From Anniella stebbinsi (Eukaryota > Chordata > Lepidosauria > Squamata > Anniellidae): DNA of 64,000 nt. Where the stretch lies: assembly GCA_029215795.1 (NCBI GenBank), contig JARDYH010000003.1, forward strand, positions 99,356,609-99,420,608, written 5' to 3'. A program made the position numbers and the translations under genes. Below, in pieces: positions 32,470 through 44,330 of this stretch (position 1 is the stretch's first letter; every line of letters begins with the position of its first letter). The notes under the pieces were generated by a model. The model worked only from the letters and a program-made list of their open reading frames with translations. It was not told the DNA's origin and searched no databases.

Positions 32470-33770
32470 TGAACTGAATTGTTTATTATGGTCACAGATC
32501 AATACAGAATTTTGTACAAAGAAAGATACAAATGGAGTAATTAAATAAAACCAGTAAAAATTTAAAATGGGGCCAACATAATTTCCCCCCTTGTTTGTAT
32601 TGAAATAGGAAGGAACCTAGCAACCTTCTCAGCGACACAGGATGAATCATCCTTCAGACAGACTATCACCAGCTCTTCAGAAGGTCATCCCAGGAGAGTT
32701 CTTAATAAGGGGGAAATCAGCTTCTCTCTGCAATCTTTATACAACTTACAGTACAGGAGTACATGCTCAACAGACTCTCTAGCACCCATTCCACATGGAC
32801 ACAGATGTTGGTTAATCGGGATCTTATTGAGTCGTTCATTTAAAAGTGCAGAGGGCAACACATTGAAACAAGCGAGTATTTGGAAACAGTCAAACAGGCC
32901 TTGTCAGCTGAACTCTCAAATACTGGAGATCTAAATCAATTAATCACTGCATAACATAGAGTTGTGGCTTCTTTAAGCCTAACTGCCCATAACTTCAGAG
33001 GGAAAAACCCAGCCTAAAAAGCCTCTTCTCTATTTTCCTCATCCATTGACTAACAAAGGAATCAGAGAGCAGTAAGTGAATATAACAAGCTGGAGCTACA
33101 GAATAATGCACATGTAGCCACCATTTTAAGGCATTTATCCAAGCCTGGCATTCAACTGATCGAATACCCACTTCCAAATAAATGGCTGCATTCCCAACCC
33201 CAAAGGGTAGACCCAAAATCTCCCTAAGGAAGATAGGTTCAACTCTTCCCACCTGAGCTCTGAACCCAGAAATCCAGATCGGAATAAGTTGGGCCAAGAA
33301 TTTAGCCTTAAAAAGTTGAATAGCAGAAGGTATGAAGCAGCCACTTTGCATAAAAAAAGAAGAAAATCTTGAAATGGCCCGTTGGCTAAAGTTTGCTGAC
33401 TTAATTCCCTGCTTCCGTTGTTCAAACCAAGAGCCAGTGTTCTGCATTTGTATGCCTTCATATATATTGTTACCATTTAGGGTCAATTTATATTGCTTTT
33501 GGACTTCAATAAACACCAGACTCTTAGTTTGCTGTAATTAATAATTAGATTGTTCTTGGAGCAAAAAGTCCCAAAAGCAGATAAGAAACAATTTAAGCCT
33601 GTTGTAGACAGTGAGAGCAATACAGCGTTGTCAGCATATAACAATAAAGGAATTCTTACAGTAGAGAGTTTAGAGGCATGAAACTCAACATCATAGAGAT
33701 GAGGAGCCAGATCATTTAAGAATATCATTATACATGGATATGCACCTGTGTTTATAAAGGTGCAAAAAGA
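32470..33770 (-). pseudogene. Non-LTR retrotransposon RT remnant, YADN box, family uncertain
   Basis: The minus strand encodes the palm and C-terminal part of a reverse transcriptase in two overlapping frames. The first (33728-33483) has FLNDLAPHLYDVEFHASK and LLLYADNAVLLSLS (box at 33627-33638), where the second catalytic aspartate of YADD is asparagine. The second (33516-32995) has FIPSAIQLFKAKFLAQLIPI and AWINALKWWLHVHY. About 525 bp of 3' UTR follows, to near 32470. The wording differs from L2 and CR1; it may be an R4/Dong-like or Jockey-like clade. It is dead, because of the frameshift and the missing catalytic residue, and 5'-truncated near 33770. Confidence 0.7.
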
Positions 33771-33839
33771 CTTTTAAATATTATTTTGTTAAATTTAACA
33801 GCTAGAGACTTCATTTCTGAGCATTAACTAAATATTGAC

Positions 33840-33898
33840 TTTTAACTGTAGGTGTCTCTTAATCCATTCATGATTTGTTTACAGACCATATGTTACTA
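33840..33898 (+). repeat. Direct repeat, right of a non-LTR element
   Basis: It matches 32408-32466. A second local pair, GTTTATAAAGGTG at 33750 and 33928 with GAGACTT/AGACTT after each, shows that this region was tandemly duplicated with a period of about 178 bp. Confidence 0.55.
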
Positions 33899-33955
33899 AC
33901 ATATCATTGTACTTTGACCTGCACCAGTGTTTATAAAGGTGTATAGAGACTTATT

Positions 33956-34792
33956 TGTGTCCATATTTCATTTTGTTCCAGTTTGCAATTAATTAAGTTG
34001 GTTTAATTATACTTGACATTTTTTATATTAAAAATAAAACTTTATAATATATTGTTAAAGGAGATAGCCTAATTCTGGGGAGGGAAATCTTTATGGACAT
34101 AAATAAACTCCGGACTCTGAATTATAGTGGAAAATGTTGTTATTCGTGGAATCTGCATGTCAAGAGCTGCATGAAAATCAGTCAATGGGAAGGCAATAAA
34201 AAATGGATGGCCAACTAACTCCTGACTTTGAATTATATAACATTAGGGAGGGGGTCTTAATACAAATGTTTAATAATAACAAAATTGAGTGACCTAGGTT
34301 GTCGCTCTTGTTTTCTTTTCCCTTTATAATCGCACACCATTTCAATGCCCAGTTTATATTTGTATACTGGCTAGCCTTTGTATGTGTGTGTGTATGTGTG
34401 TGTGCATATGCTTTACTTAATAAAGTATCTGATGTCAAATACAGGCAAAAGATATTCATTATCTTTAGCTCCTAATAGCCAGATTATGAGTTGTTGTGCT
34501 TAAGCAGGTATACACAACCTGTGGCCCTTGGCCACTCCCCTGTGCGGCCCCTGAAGCTGACAGGATCCCACCCATTTTACTCCACCTTGATGGGAGAGGT
34601 AATGCTCTTCCCTCTAGCTTCTGAGATCACTATATTCCTGCTGCTAGAATTGAAAGTGATTGCTGAGGGATGGAAGAGGCTTTTACCTCCAGCCATCCCT
34701 AGATCTCAACAGACAGGGAAGGGGAGACATGGGGGGAAGAGTATGTGTGTGTGTGTGTGCATGTATGCTTACACACATGTTTATTGTACTGG
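33956..34792. other. Unassigned sequence with GT runs
   Basis: Short (TG)n tracts lie at 34380-34405 and 34742-34760. No gene is seen. Confidence 0.4.
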
Positions 34793-34985
34793 GGCCACAT
34801 CTTAGTGGTAGCGCATGTACTTGGCAGGCAGAAGCTCCCAGGTTCAGCCATCACCATCTGCAGTTAAAAAGATCTTAGATAGCAGGCACAAGAGAAAACT
34901 ACTTGACACCCTTAGGAGCCATCACTAGCCAGTATAGACAATATAAGGAAAGCTCTACTGGATCAGACCAAAGCACTGGTTATGA
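34793..34985 (+). repeat. tRNA-derived SINE
   Basis: The A-box-like TTAGTGGTAGCGCATG (34802-34817) and B-box-like AGGTTCAGCCATC (34840-34852) are spaced as in a tRNA-type RNA polymerase III promoter. They are followed by TCTGCAGTTAAAAAGATCTT and the CTGGATCAGACCAAAG tail words typical of a squamate tRNA-SINE. It has no cloverleaf-closing arm, so it is not a tRNA gene. Confidence 0.65.
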
Positions 34986-36236
34986 TATGGTATGAGACAT
35001 TATCGATGGGGGTCATAGTGAGATTGGGGGGGGGGGCTTGTGTAACAAAATGAGTTAGAGAAGGAAAAGGACAGCAAAAGAGTGAGATGGAATAGTGGGT
35101 GGAGTCAGAGTGAGTGACAGGTAGGGAAAGTTAGGGCGGTTGGAGGAGAGAGTAAGAAGGAGCAGGTAAAAAAAAAAGATGGTGATCAAGGTAGCTGGTG
35201 GAAGAGGTAGCCAGATAAACTGAATCAGTACATTAGGTAGAAACATGTTCTGTTCTTCATTGTATGATTGCATGTTTCTAGTTGTTGCCTCTGTAAATAA
35301 ATGCAGTTGTTTCAAATATTGGTCTGGTCTGGTCTGGGTAGATTCCAACTGAACTCACCCCATGTTTTGTCTCTACATGCACAGTCAAACTTATTTAAGC
35401 AGAGTCTAGAGCTCTCTATAGGTGGTAGAAGCAGTTTATATTGGGTAAGGTTATGGGGAGTCTGTCCAATGGACAGCTGGACTTCTAGGCAGGCGACCAA
35501 TTACTCTGGCTCAACCAATGACATCTAGGAGTCAGGACCTTGTGTGAGACCATAATGATTTCACAAATTGGTAGTGCTTTTTTCATATTCATCACAAGTT
35601 AAACTAGCCTATTACATTCATTGTCATGCATTATTGGGAAGCCAAATAATACGTCATGTTAGTTGACGGACCTGTCAAGGTGGTAGAGGTGGACAACTTC
35701 ATGTGTACAGGTGTAGGTGATATCATGTGGTAATGTGTTCTGCTATACTTATTATGATGTATCCTCTGAAGCATCAAGTTCTAGTCTAATTAGAAAGCAG
35801 AAGCTGGTGTTCACAAACCTGGCTATATGACCAAGTATGGAACTTCCAATATTTTTAAGCTACTCCCATTTTAATTTTAATGGAATCTAATGAAGTGCTG
35901 TCATTTGTCTAATAATGGCCTGCCATTTTGAAATGCTGTGGGTTGTTGTTTTTGTCATACCAAAGTCCAAAGCCTGCTAATCAAAAGGGTTATTCATCTA
36001 ACGTTATCATGGAGGGCAAGAATTTCACTTGAAGATTCTCAAGCAAAGATAAGAGCAGCTTATTGTTCTGAGTTAAATGGTAATTGTTTTTACACTCGCC
36101 CTTGCATTCATTTTCCAGAGCAGAAATTCACTAAGATAGATCTATGTTTACAATCTATAGAAGACAATAAAATATACTAGATTTGCATCACAGCCAAGTT
36201 CCCCCTGTTTTGGTAAATTTATCCCATGTGCCCCTC
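34986..36236. other. Unassigned sequence
   Basis: A G-run lies at 35020-35036. No repeat family or gene is recognised. Confidence 0.4.
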
Positions 36237-36237
36237 T

Positions 36238-36284
<47 letters not shown>

Positions 36285-36300
36285 GATAGATAGATAGATA
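36237..36300. repeat. (GATA)n microsatellite
   Basis: About 16 GATA units with one GATGATA interruption near 36282. Confidence 0.95.
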
Positions 36301-36884
36301 TTCTTCTGCAGCACTACAGAATTTAACTTTAAATTTATTATTTTAATTTAAATTTAATCTCACTGAGGGAACTTGCCTTATTCCACTGAAGTACAGGGTC
36401 TTCATGTGAATTCAGAGGATGAAAAATCATATGCAACTGCTCTTTTTCTGGGGTCTTGGATAAAAGGTTGGGCCAAACAATATTCTCATCTCATCGTAAT
36501 TCCTGTGCAGCACAGCAGTACATTTCATCCTTTTCAAACTTGAGACCTAAGTTCAATTCTAAACTGCAACTTAGGGCAATTCTACACAGCATGACTGCTA
36601 CAGGAAAAAAATAGTAGTACATTGGTGTTTACTACAACAAACTGAGAAAATTTGAACACGCATCTTTAAAAATGCTGAATGAACTAAACACCCATATGTG
36701 TTTGTATTTGCATGTCTGACATCAACAACGTATGGGAGTGCTATGGAAAACATCACTGGAATGTTGGGGTTTCCCACAGCACTTGTGGGCCATAGAGCTG
36801 CCCTTCATTATTCTTACTTTTTTTGCTATTTATCTCTGTCTTCCTTCTTCTCTCTGTTGTTGACAAGAAGCACAGCTGATCCCT
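36301..36884. other. Unassigned sequence
   Basis: Nothing recognisable. Confidence 0.4.
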
Positions 36885-37022
36885 GTTAACAGAAGATCCT
36901 GCCCTCATCTCCATCTTGTGGGCTTCCCAGAGGCATCTGGTTGGCCACGTTGAGAAACAGGATCCTGGACTAGATAGGCCTTTGGTGAGATCTAGCATGG
37001 CTCTTCTTCTGTTCTTAAGAAA
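36885..37022 (+). mobile_element. CR1-like LINE 3' fragment
   Basis: GGCATCTGGTTGGCCAC, GATCCTGGACTAGATAGGCC and ATGGCTCTTCTTCTGTTCTT correspond to the same 3' UTR wording as the copies at 39275 and 59385 (CTGGTTGGC..CTGGACTAGATGG..GGCTCTTCTTA). Confidence 0.65.
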
Positions 37023-37589
37023 AGGGAATTCCAGCAAATGCAGCTTGTCATACAGGGTGAGGGAAGTTGCACATGCTGAAATTCTCTCTTCTGTATAACA
37101 TTTAAAAGCAAACGAGCTTTGTTTTTTTTCTTTCTGAAAATCCCTCCTGCCTTACCCCCCCTCTTTTTTAATCCTGTCCCCACAATATACCCCCATAAAG
37201 ATTTTGAGATCCAGAGATTTTCTCTGCTGATATGTGATCCTATAATTTGATACCAAATACAAGATAGTAACTTCTGTGGTTGACGAAAACTAGTGAACTA
37301 AAGAAAATTGTCCACCATTTTGAAAATAGTGCCTAAAAACGTTTTGCACAAGAATCAGAATGCCTACCCAAATTATTATGTTAATCCAATACTTCAAGTT
37401 CACATATCAACGGAGAAAATCTCTGGACCTCAAAAATTTTACATGGGTATATTGTGGGGACTGGATTATTTCTTACTCCCTCACCTTCCCTATCTCTTTC
37501 CTTCTTTTTCTTTTAAACAGTAAACAAACATATAGCAGTACCAAATGATGCAACTTGCCTGAGATTGAGGCATGCCCCACATGTGAGTC
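37023..37589. other. Unassigned sequence
   Basis: No repeat or gene is recognised. Confidence 0.35.
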
Positions 37590-37770
37590 TTTGTCACCCA
37601 GTAGTTGGCCCAGTCGTACAATGGGCAGAGATTTGTAGACCTGGGTTCACAGCAAACCATGAAGACCAATGGCTAGCCTTGGACATGTCACAAACTCACT
37701 GGATTGTTGGGAGAATAGCATGGCAAGCTATATATGCTGACTCATGCTCAGACATTATGGTAATACAAGG
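37590..37770 (+). repeat. tRNA-like SINE, diverged
   Basis: ATTTGTAGACCTGGGTTCAC (B-box-like GGGTTCAC at 37643-37650), CTAGCCTTGGACATGTCAC and GGATTGTTGGGAGAATAGC match in order a reptile SINE of the type GACCTGGGTTCAAATCCC..CTTGGGC.AGTCAC..GTTGTTG.GAGGATAA. Confidence 0.5.
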
Positions 37771-38060
37771 CTCAAGTACTTCATCCAAGTTAGACTAGTA
37801 TCCAAGATTTGGCTGGTTATTTGAAGTCAGAGTTCACCCTCTCTCACCATTGCACCTCCTTTTCTCTCTGCACATGCTCTCCCTGTCTCTGGCCTTCTCC
37901 TCTTTCCCTCAATTCTTCTGGATGACTTCCATTTCTAACCTTCCTTTCTTAGGTCCATTCTGTTCCCGTGGCCTCTACAGCCTTGTCTGGATAATGTCTT
38001 CGACTTTCCTAGGCTTCTCCCTTGTTCCACGCCCTCCTTTTTGAATTCTTTATGCCTGTG
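37771..38060. other. CT-rich unassigned sequence
   Basis: Pyrimidine-rich stretches; nothing else is seen. Confidence 0.35.
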
Positions 38061-38592
38061 CTGCCTTTCTGGTCCTTTCTATACCTATGAGTGTAGAGGG
38101 AGGGGGGGACAATCCCGGACATACCTGCTTCCGGGATCGTTGATCCAAATCCACATTGGCAGCACGAAGTTCCAGGAGGGAAGAGGGACGTTGCTACCAC
38201 CATTTTTTTTAAAAAAAAACAGGCCTGAAGAGCACACTTGCACTCCGCCGCAAAATGTAAGTAAAAAAAAAATCCCGGCCGATATCGGTTCCCTCACTTT
38301 CCCCTGCCATCCTAGGGATGGCAAACTTGCTCTCCCCACCTCTCTCCTGATTGGCACAGAGCCATGCAGCACGGCTCCATGCCCATTTCTGGTGAGTAAG
38401 CGGACACCAGGCAGGATGGGCGCCCACATTTCCCGGGACCGCGGGAAGAATCGGGTTTTCCCAAGGATCTCTTATCTTGAGGAAAACCCATCCCCGTCCC
38501 CACGTACAGGGAGTCCCTTTGTGTTATTTGCATGCACAGGGAAGACCCAAGGACGACTGCGGAATAAATGGCAGGTGTAGAAACCGCCTCTG
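38061..38592. mobile_element. GC-rich element, TAAGGCCATTTCTACACCA family, copy 1
   Basis: It begins TGGTCCTTTCTATACCTATG and ends GGCAGGTGTAGAAACC, a weak inverted repeat. Inside, CCTGCCATCCTAGGGATGGC, CACAGAGCCATGCAGCACGG and CCCATTTCTGGTGAGTAAGC match, in order, the copy at 55621-56103. The run of A and T at 38200-38219 also corresponds. No protein is seen. It looks like a non-autonomous DNA element. Confidence 0.55.
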
Positions 38593-39274
38593 TTGGATCA
38601 GAGCAGACCTTAGGGCAGTTCAACCAATCACTGCTAAAGGTTTCCATCAGACTATCAGCAACAGTCAACAAATGGTTTCAATGTGGGATGGCTCCTACAC
38701 AGACCAGTGCAAGCCATGTCCTTCCTTTGGATCCTGAAACCAGAAATATTGCAGAAAACTGGAATAGATGGGCTCTGTAGAGCTGATTTTGACAAGGCCA
38801 GAGGCAGGTACATGGTCTGCACCCTCTCTCTCTCTCTCTCTCTCTCTTCGCCACCCCCTATTCTCACTCCCTCTTCATTCTGGCCAAGCAGGATACCAGG
38901 GAAGGACAGATTGCTCTTGCCAGAGGTCTGAACTGATCACTTGGCTTTTGAAATTAGGCACAGGGATACGATTCTTATGGGATTTAATTTATAAGTAACA
39001 CAAAGGCAATTATTAATGGAGGCTGGATTAGCTCTAGACGGGGCTATTGAGATAGCTACACCTCAAGAAGCATCCAAAGAGTATTTGAAGTACTTACTAG
39101 GCCCATGTGCACATTATGAAGTGCAACAGGCTATAAGCAACAGACAATACAGCTGCTGCTGCTGCCACAAAATCCTGTAACACATCACACTACAGATATT
39201 TTCCCTTATAGCCTTATTGAAGGCCCAAACTATAATCCATTTTTGAAAACACAAACTTGCCTTCATCTCTAGGA
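38593..39274. other. Unassigned sequence with a (CT)n tract
   Basis: (CT)n of about 25 bp at 38824-38848. No gene is seen. Confidence 0.4.
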
Positions 39275-39762
39275 TAAGAACATAAGAAGAGCCATGCTGG
39301 ATCAGACTGCAGGTCCATCTAGTCCAGCACTCTGTTCACACAGTAGCCAACCAGCTGTCGACCAGGACCAACAAAGCAGGACACAGTGCAACAGCACCCT
39401 CCCACCCATGTTCCCCAGCAACTAGTGCACACAGGCTTACTGCCTCAGATACTGGAGGTAGCATATAACCATCAGGGCTAGTAGCCATTGATAGCCTTCT
39501 CCTCCAGGAGTTTATCCAACCCTCTTTTAAAGCCATTCAAATTGGCGGCCATCACTACATCTTATGGTAGTGAATTCCATAATTTAACTATGCGCTGTGT
39601 GAAGAAGTGCTTCCTTTTATCTGTCCTGAATCTCCCACCACTCAGTTTCACTGGATGACCCTGCGTTCAAGGATTATGAGAGAAAGAGAAAAACATATGC
39701 CTATCTACTTTCTCCACACCATGCATAATTTTGTATACCTCTATTATGTCTAAGTTGGTGAC
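39275..39762 (-). pseudogene. CR1-like LINE 3' part of a split copy
   Basis: The minus strand reads EVYKIMHGVEKVDR, then QGHPVKLSGGRFRTDKRKHF, the C-terminal CR1-like RT region, followed by a 3' UTR with CTGGTTGGCTACTGTGTGAA and TGGCTCTTCTTATGTTCTTA. Stops interrupt the frame. It sits directly 3' (minus sense) of an L2 block; the 5' part of a CR1-like RT lies on the other side of that block. Confidence 0.8.
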
Positions 39763-41272
39763 TGCCTGACCTCCAGAGGCAGGGAATTCCATAGGAGGGG
39801 GGCTACCATGCTGAAGGCGCTTCTCCTGATGGACTCCAATTGGAGGATGGCTCTATGTGGAACCACCAGGAGCATGCCCTCGGATGACCTCAGTGACCAA
39901 GCAGGTTGATAGGGGAGAAAGTGCTTTCTCAGGTATCCTGGTCCCAAGTTTTTTAGGGCTTTGTATACTAGTACAAGAACCTTAAATTTGGCCTGGTAGC
40001 AAATAGGCAGCCAGTGCAGTTCCCTCAGCAAAGGAGTTACATACTGGAAAGGGGCAGCTCCAGACAATTGCCGAGCTGCAGCATTCTCCACTATCTTCAG
40101 CTTCTGGAGAAGCTTTAAGGGCAGCCCCACATAGAGTGCATTGCAGTAATCCAATCTTGAGGTTACCACTGCCTGTACCACCATGGCCAAGCTATCCCTG
40201 TCCAGGAGAGGCTTTAGCTGGTGAACCAGCTGAAGCTAGTCAAATGCACAACCTCGCCTGATTGAGTTGTCACAGGGAGATAGAACTGTGTGTCATCAGC
40301 ATGTTGATGGCATTTAGCTCCAAATCCCCTAATGACTGCTTCCAGCTACTTCATTTAAATGTTAAATAACATTGGGGACAAGATGGTGCCCTACGGCACC
40401 CAATAGCTCAATTGCCAAGGGACCGAGGAATGTTCCTCTCTGAAAACGACCCCATAGGTAGGACCAGAACCACCGTAGCACAGTGCCTCCAATACCCATC
40501 CCACAGAGTCGATCCAGGAGGATGGTATCGATGGTATCAAAAGCAATGAGAGATTGAGAAGAATTAACAGGGTTGCAATCCCCTGTCCCTCTCTCGATAA
40601 AGGTCATCCATCAGGGTGACCAAGACTGATTCAGTCCCATAACCAGATCGAAACACAGGCTGAATTTGGTCTAGATAATCAGTATCCTTTAGGAGTGCCT
40701 GCAGTTGCTCCGCCACAACCCTCTTAAGTACCTTCCTTTAAAAGGGGGTGTTTGCAACTGGGCGGTACTTGTCAATAACCATTGGGTCTAGTGTGGGCTT
40801 CTTCAGGAGTGGTTGCTCTACTGCCTCCTTCAGGACCACCCCTTCCTGAAGGGAAGTGTTTACCACCCCTGGACCTACCAGTCAAACCCTCTCGGCTTGC
40901 TTTGATAAGCTAGGAGGGACAGGGATCGAGAGGGCGAGTGACTGGTTGCATTGCTGCAAGCACCTTGTCCATATCATCAGGCTGCAATAATTGGAACTGA
41001 TCCCACAAAATTGGGCAGATGGTGGCATCAGACACCTCAAATGGAGCTGCACTAACAACAGCGTCAAGCTCGCTGTGGAGACAAGTGATTTTGTCCTCAA
41101 AGTGTGATGCAGAAAGGTCATAGAAGGTCCCCGATGGGGCAAGGGCCCCCTTTGCTGGGGAAAGCCCCCGGACCACCCAGAAGAGCTCCGCTGGACGGTT
41201 ACTCAAGGACGCAATGGAAGCAGCAAAATAAGCCTTATTTGCTGCCTGCACTGCCATGCAATAGGCACAATT
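39763..41272 (-). pseudogene. L2-type LINE ORF2 remnant between two CR1 parts
   Basis: From 41272 downwards the minus strand encodes L2 ORF2 in broken frames: AANKAYFAASIASLSNRPAE before the RT, PCGTIL-type RT core around 40360-40610 (FDTIDTILLDRLCGMGIGG, with the second histidine lost), then from 40190 SRLDYCNALYVGLPLKLLQ and VTPLLRELHWLPICYQAKFK. A gap with poor coding lies near 40200-40340. It ends abruptly at PLEVRQSPT inside ORF2, with no 3' UTR or tail. Truncation at both ends inside coding sequence is not what simple target-primed insertion leaves. Confidence 0.8.
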
Positions 41273-41742
41273 ATGCATTCTTTCTTGTTCGGCCACTGCC
41301 AGCTCAGATCCCATCAGGTTATACTTGAAGTTGAGGGTTTTTTTGCCTCAGCGTGTATTACCTTACACTTGCTTACATTTAACCGCATCTGCCCTTTGAA
41401 TGTCCACTCTCCCACCTTGGAGAGATCCCTTTGGAGCTCTTCACAATCACTTTGTGTCCTAACCACCTTAAATAATTTGGTGTCATCGGCAAACTTGGCC
41501 ACTTAACTGCTCACTCCTAATTCAAGATCATTTATGAACGAGTTGAAAAGAATGGGACCCAATACTGATCTCTGTGGGGCTCCACTATTTACTCCCCTCC
41601 ATCGGGAGAATTTACCATGGTCATGAAAAGAAGCTAAATAAAGCTCAGTCTGAAAAGCAGGCCCCAAAATTTTGCCCCTTGACCTAAGGAATGGTGAGAA
41701 AGTATTTTTCATTTTTAAAACATTTGAAGTAGAATATTTCAC
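41273..41742 (-). pseudogene. CR1-like RT fragment (FADD box)
   Basis: The minus strand frames have SVLGPILFNSFINDLELGVS, then MAKFADDTKLFKVVRTQSDC (FADD box at 41482-41493) and LNVSKCKVIHAE, a CR1-like reverse-transcriptase palm region. A TAA between VSS and MAKF breaks it. ELAVAEQER near 41285 is the last CR1-like residue stretch before L2 begins. About 100 residues that normally follow are missing before the CR1 sequence at 39762. Confidence 0.8.
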
Positions 41743-41913
41743 CTCACTTTCAGCATTTTGTTCTGACTGAAGATAGCTGAGGGAAAGATCTGTGCCTTTT
41801 AGAGAGGAGTGTCAGAATTTCTAAAGCAATACAGAGGTCTTGTGTCAAAATTCCTCCAGTACCCTTTCTGTCAGCCTGACCTTTACATTCATGTTGGACC
41901 TTGATTACATCAG

Positions 41914-41956
<43 letters not shown>

Positions 41957-42307
41957 CCCCTTTATGACACCCAAACCCAGAGTAAAAAAAAAAGACAGAC
42001 AGACAGACAGAAAGGACTGTGCTGCTGTGCTTTGCCAATATAAAGACGAGATAAGGCTTAAAATATTGCCTGTCCCTTCTCTTCTTTATGGCGAAGTGTT
42101 TAAACACCCACCTCAACATTATTAATAGCATCTCCACAAGCTCTTTATGTCTCTCGCTTTCGATCAAGCATGCATCTGTATAAACCATGCCATCTTCTGG
42201 TGCTTCCTGGCAACGAGAAAAGAAATACAAATGTCAGACAGAACCAAAACTGTTGCCGTTCTCCCTATATGCACTGTTTGTTGTAGCTCACTAATCCATG
42301 TGCAAAC
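41743..42307. other. Unassigned sequence with (CT)n
   Basis: (CT)n at 41915-41953, followed by GACA repeats at 41996-42011. The long frames crossing it are repeat artefacts. Confidence 0.5.
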
Positions 42308-42531
42308 CCCCCAGGGCTTTTCCCAGTGTATATTATTTTCAGTAATATATAAATTTTATGAGTACTTTTCCCAAATATACACATTTTAAAAAAAATTAGA
42401 GAACCTCATTGCAGAATTTTGAAAAGTGCAGCTATCACAGTATAATTGGGTTTTGGTCCACGTATTTGTTCAGGAAGTGAAAATTAGTTGAGTTCACATT
42501 CAAATATGAACCAAACAAATTTCTCTTCATA
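42308..42531. repeat. AT-rich ATACACATTTTTGTA family, copy 4, left-truncated
   Basis: CCCAGTGTATATTATTTTCA, CCAAATATACACATTTTAAA and GAACCAAACAAATTTCTCTT match the right two thirds of the copies at 15179 and 24260. Confidence 0.55.
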
Positions 42532-43961
42532 CCTGAAAAATATAACATCAACAGATTTGACTTAAAAAGGCAGAAGTGGAAACAACCCTACTTTCCACCA
42601 ACATTATCCCAGAGCCATCCCAAGACATTTTGCTGCCTAAAGCAAAGGTCAAGATGGAACCCCTCATCACTCTTCCATGAAAAGAAGCAAGTTGGACTAG
42701 CAGTTGAATTTCTCTTCCAAAATGGCAACAGGGCAATGTTTCCTACTGCACCTCAGTGCAACAGGCTGGTCACAGGACAAGCCATGTGGCATACACAGCA
42801 CTGACCTCCAACAGAAGGGAATGGCTGGGGATGGGGGGGCAGGAGAAGTGGCCAGAGGACTGCTTCCCCCAGCATTTGCCACCTGAGGCAGTTGACTCAC
42901 TCTGCACCACTCTCCCCAACCTAATTTAGAGCCACGGGCAATGTGGCTCCTTCTTGCACGTTTATCTTAGGCTTAAGTCCGATATGAGATTTTTTAAAAA
43001 GAACTCAACGAGCATTTCCCAAGCCTGTACTATTGATTGTACCAGCAGCCTGACTGCTGACTGAGGCCTTTCAGCCTTGCCTCTCCCCGCTGCCTCAATT
43101 GCTGGCTACTACTGCTTCCTCCAGCCCAGCTCCAGGAGAACTTCCTTAGCTTTCTCTTGTTCTAAGTGGTGAATGCATGAATATATTTTACTTTTCTGGG
43201 TCCTCCCCTTTAACAGTAGCAACCATGGGGGAGGGGGAAGGTGGGGGAATTGGAATCATAATTGTGGCACACAAGGAAAGGGGTTAAAGTTTATCCGTTA
43301 AACCATCCCCCCCATACCATGGCTCCAATGAAAATCATGCAAATACAGGGAGTGTGCCATTTGTCTGGAAGCTTCCACTGGTAAGATTTTTTTTAAGTTA
43401 GTTTATCCTTGGGGTGGGGAGGAGGAAGCTATAACTAAACTCCATGGTGTTAAATTGTTCTTACCAAGCAGGGAATGGTTACTTCAAGTTCATTAACGGA
43501 ACATTTTAATACTTGACTATGGAAATGCCAGTAAATGGCCTTTTCAATAAATAAAGTCCATATACCTAGTGTCACAGCTATTAATTAATAATAAGAAAAT
43601 GAAGTACATTTTTACCTCAGCCTAGCTATTGGTTCAAATTGCTTTAAAAGTCTACTCTGATGACGATGATAATGATTTATTTTGGGTGGAGTAACATTGC
43701 ATTAAAAGGAAAGAAACTGCAGTGAATCTGGAGCAAAAGCTCTCAATCTCTGCTTTGGCACTATGTGACAAAGTACTATAGAGCTATACAGTGCCTATAG
43801 CAGGAAACTGCCTGCTTAGGATCCACACCTTCTGTTCTGGAAGCCATAGGCTCCATCCTAGTTATGTGGTGGCTGGCAGGTTGCAAAGAGGGGGTGATTA
43901 ATGGGTAACAAGGGCCAAGGCCTTGAGGAAGCCCAAAGTTCATTTAGTCTTCAATGCTTTA
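42532..43961. other. Unassigned sequence
   Basis: No gene or repeat family is recognised over about 1.4 kb. G-rich patches lie at 42825-42840 and 43230-43250. Confidence 0.4.
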
Positions 43962-44036
43962 CTCACTTTACTCACTTACCATTGAACTCAATAGGGTTTA
44001 CTTCCAAGTACACATGTATAGAATTGTGCTGTCAAT
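43962..44036. repeat. Short hairpin repeat, ACTTACT family, copy 7
   Basis: It reads TACTCACTTACCATTGAACT, CAATAGGGTTTACTTCCAAG and TACACATGTATAGAATTGTG. Confidence 0.6.
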
Positions 44037-44330
44037 CTGGCATTAGTCTTGCACCCTATGGGAGGTATTTTCTGTCTGCACCATGGCCCATAAAATCCTC
44101 TAAGTGGCCTTGGAAGCAGGTACTCAGCACTGAAGGAAAAGTACTCTGTTCATCTTAAGGGCATTCTTCAAAAAAGTATTACTTCATGATTCCTAGAGCT
44201 GAGTCACGGCATTGAAAAGAAGTTCCTAGGCTAAGCTTGAGTACTCTGGCTGAAATTAAGCCTTGAGCCTCCATCTTGATGAACAAATTATTGTCTCTGT
44301 TCAGCATTCTAGTTTGATCAGAGAATATCG

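Noticed and set aside
34793..34870. tRNA gene
   Set aside because: A- and B-box-like words are present, but the acceptor and anticodon stems do not pair and SINE body sequence follows.
36237..36300. Possible CRISPR-like regular repeat (also 55053-55170)
   Set aside because: Uninterrupted 4-bp microsatellite units without spacers, in a eukaryotic setting.
41840..42230. Frames with serine-leucine or arginine-glutamate runs
   Set aside because: Produced by the (CT)n and (GACA)n tracts.
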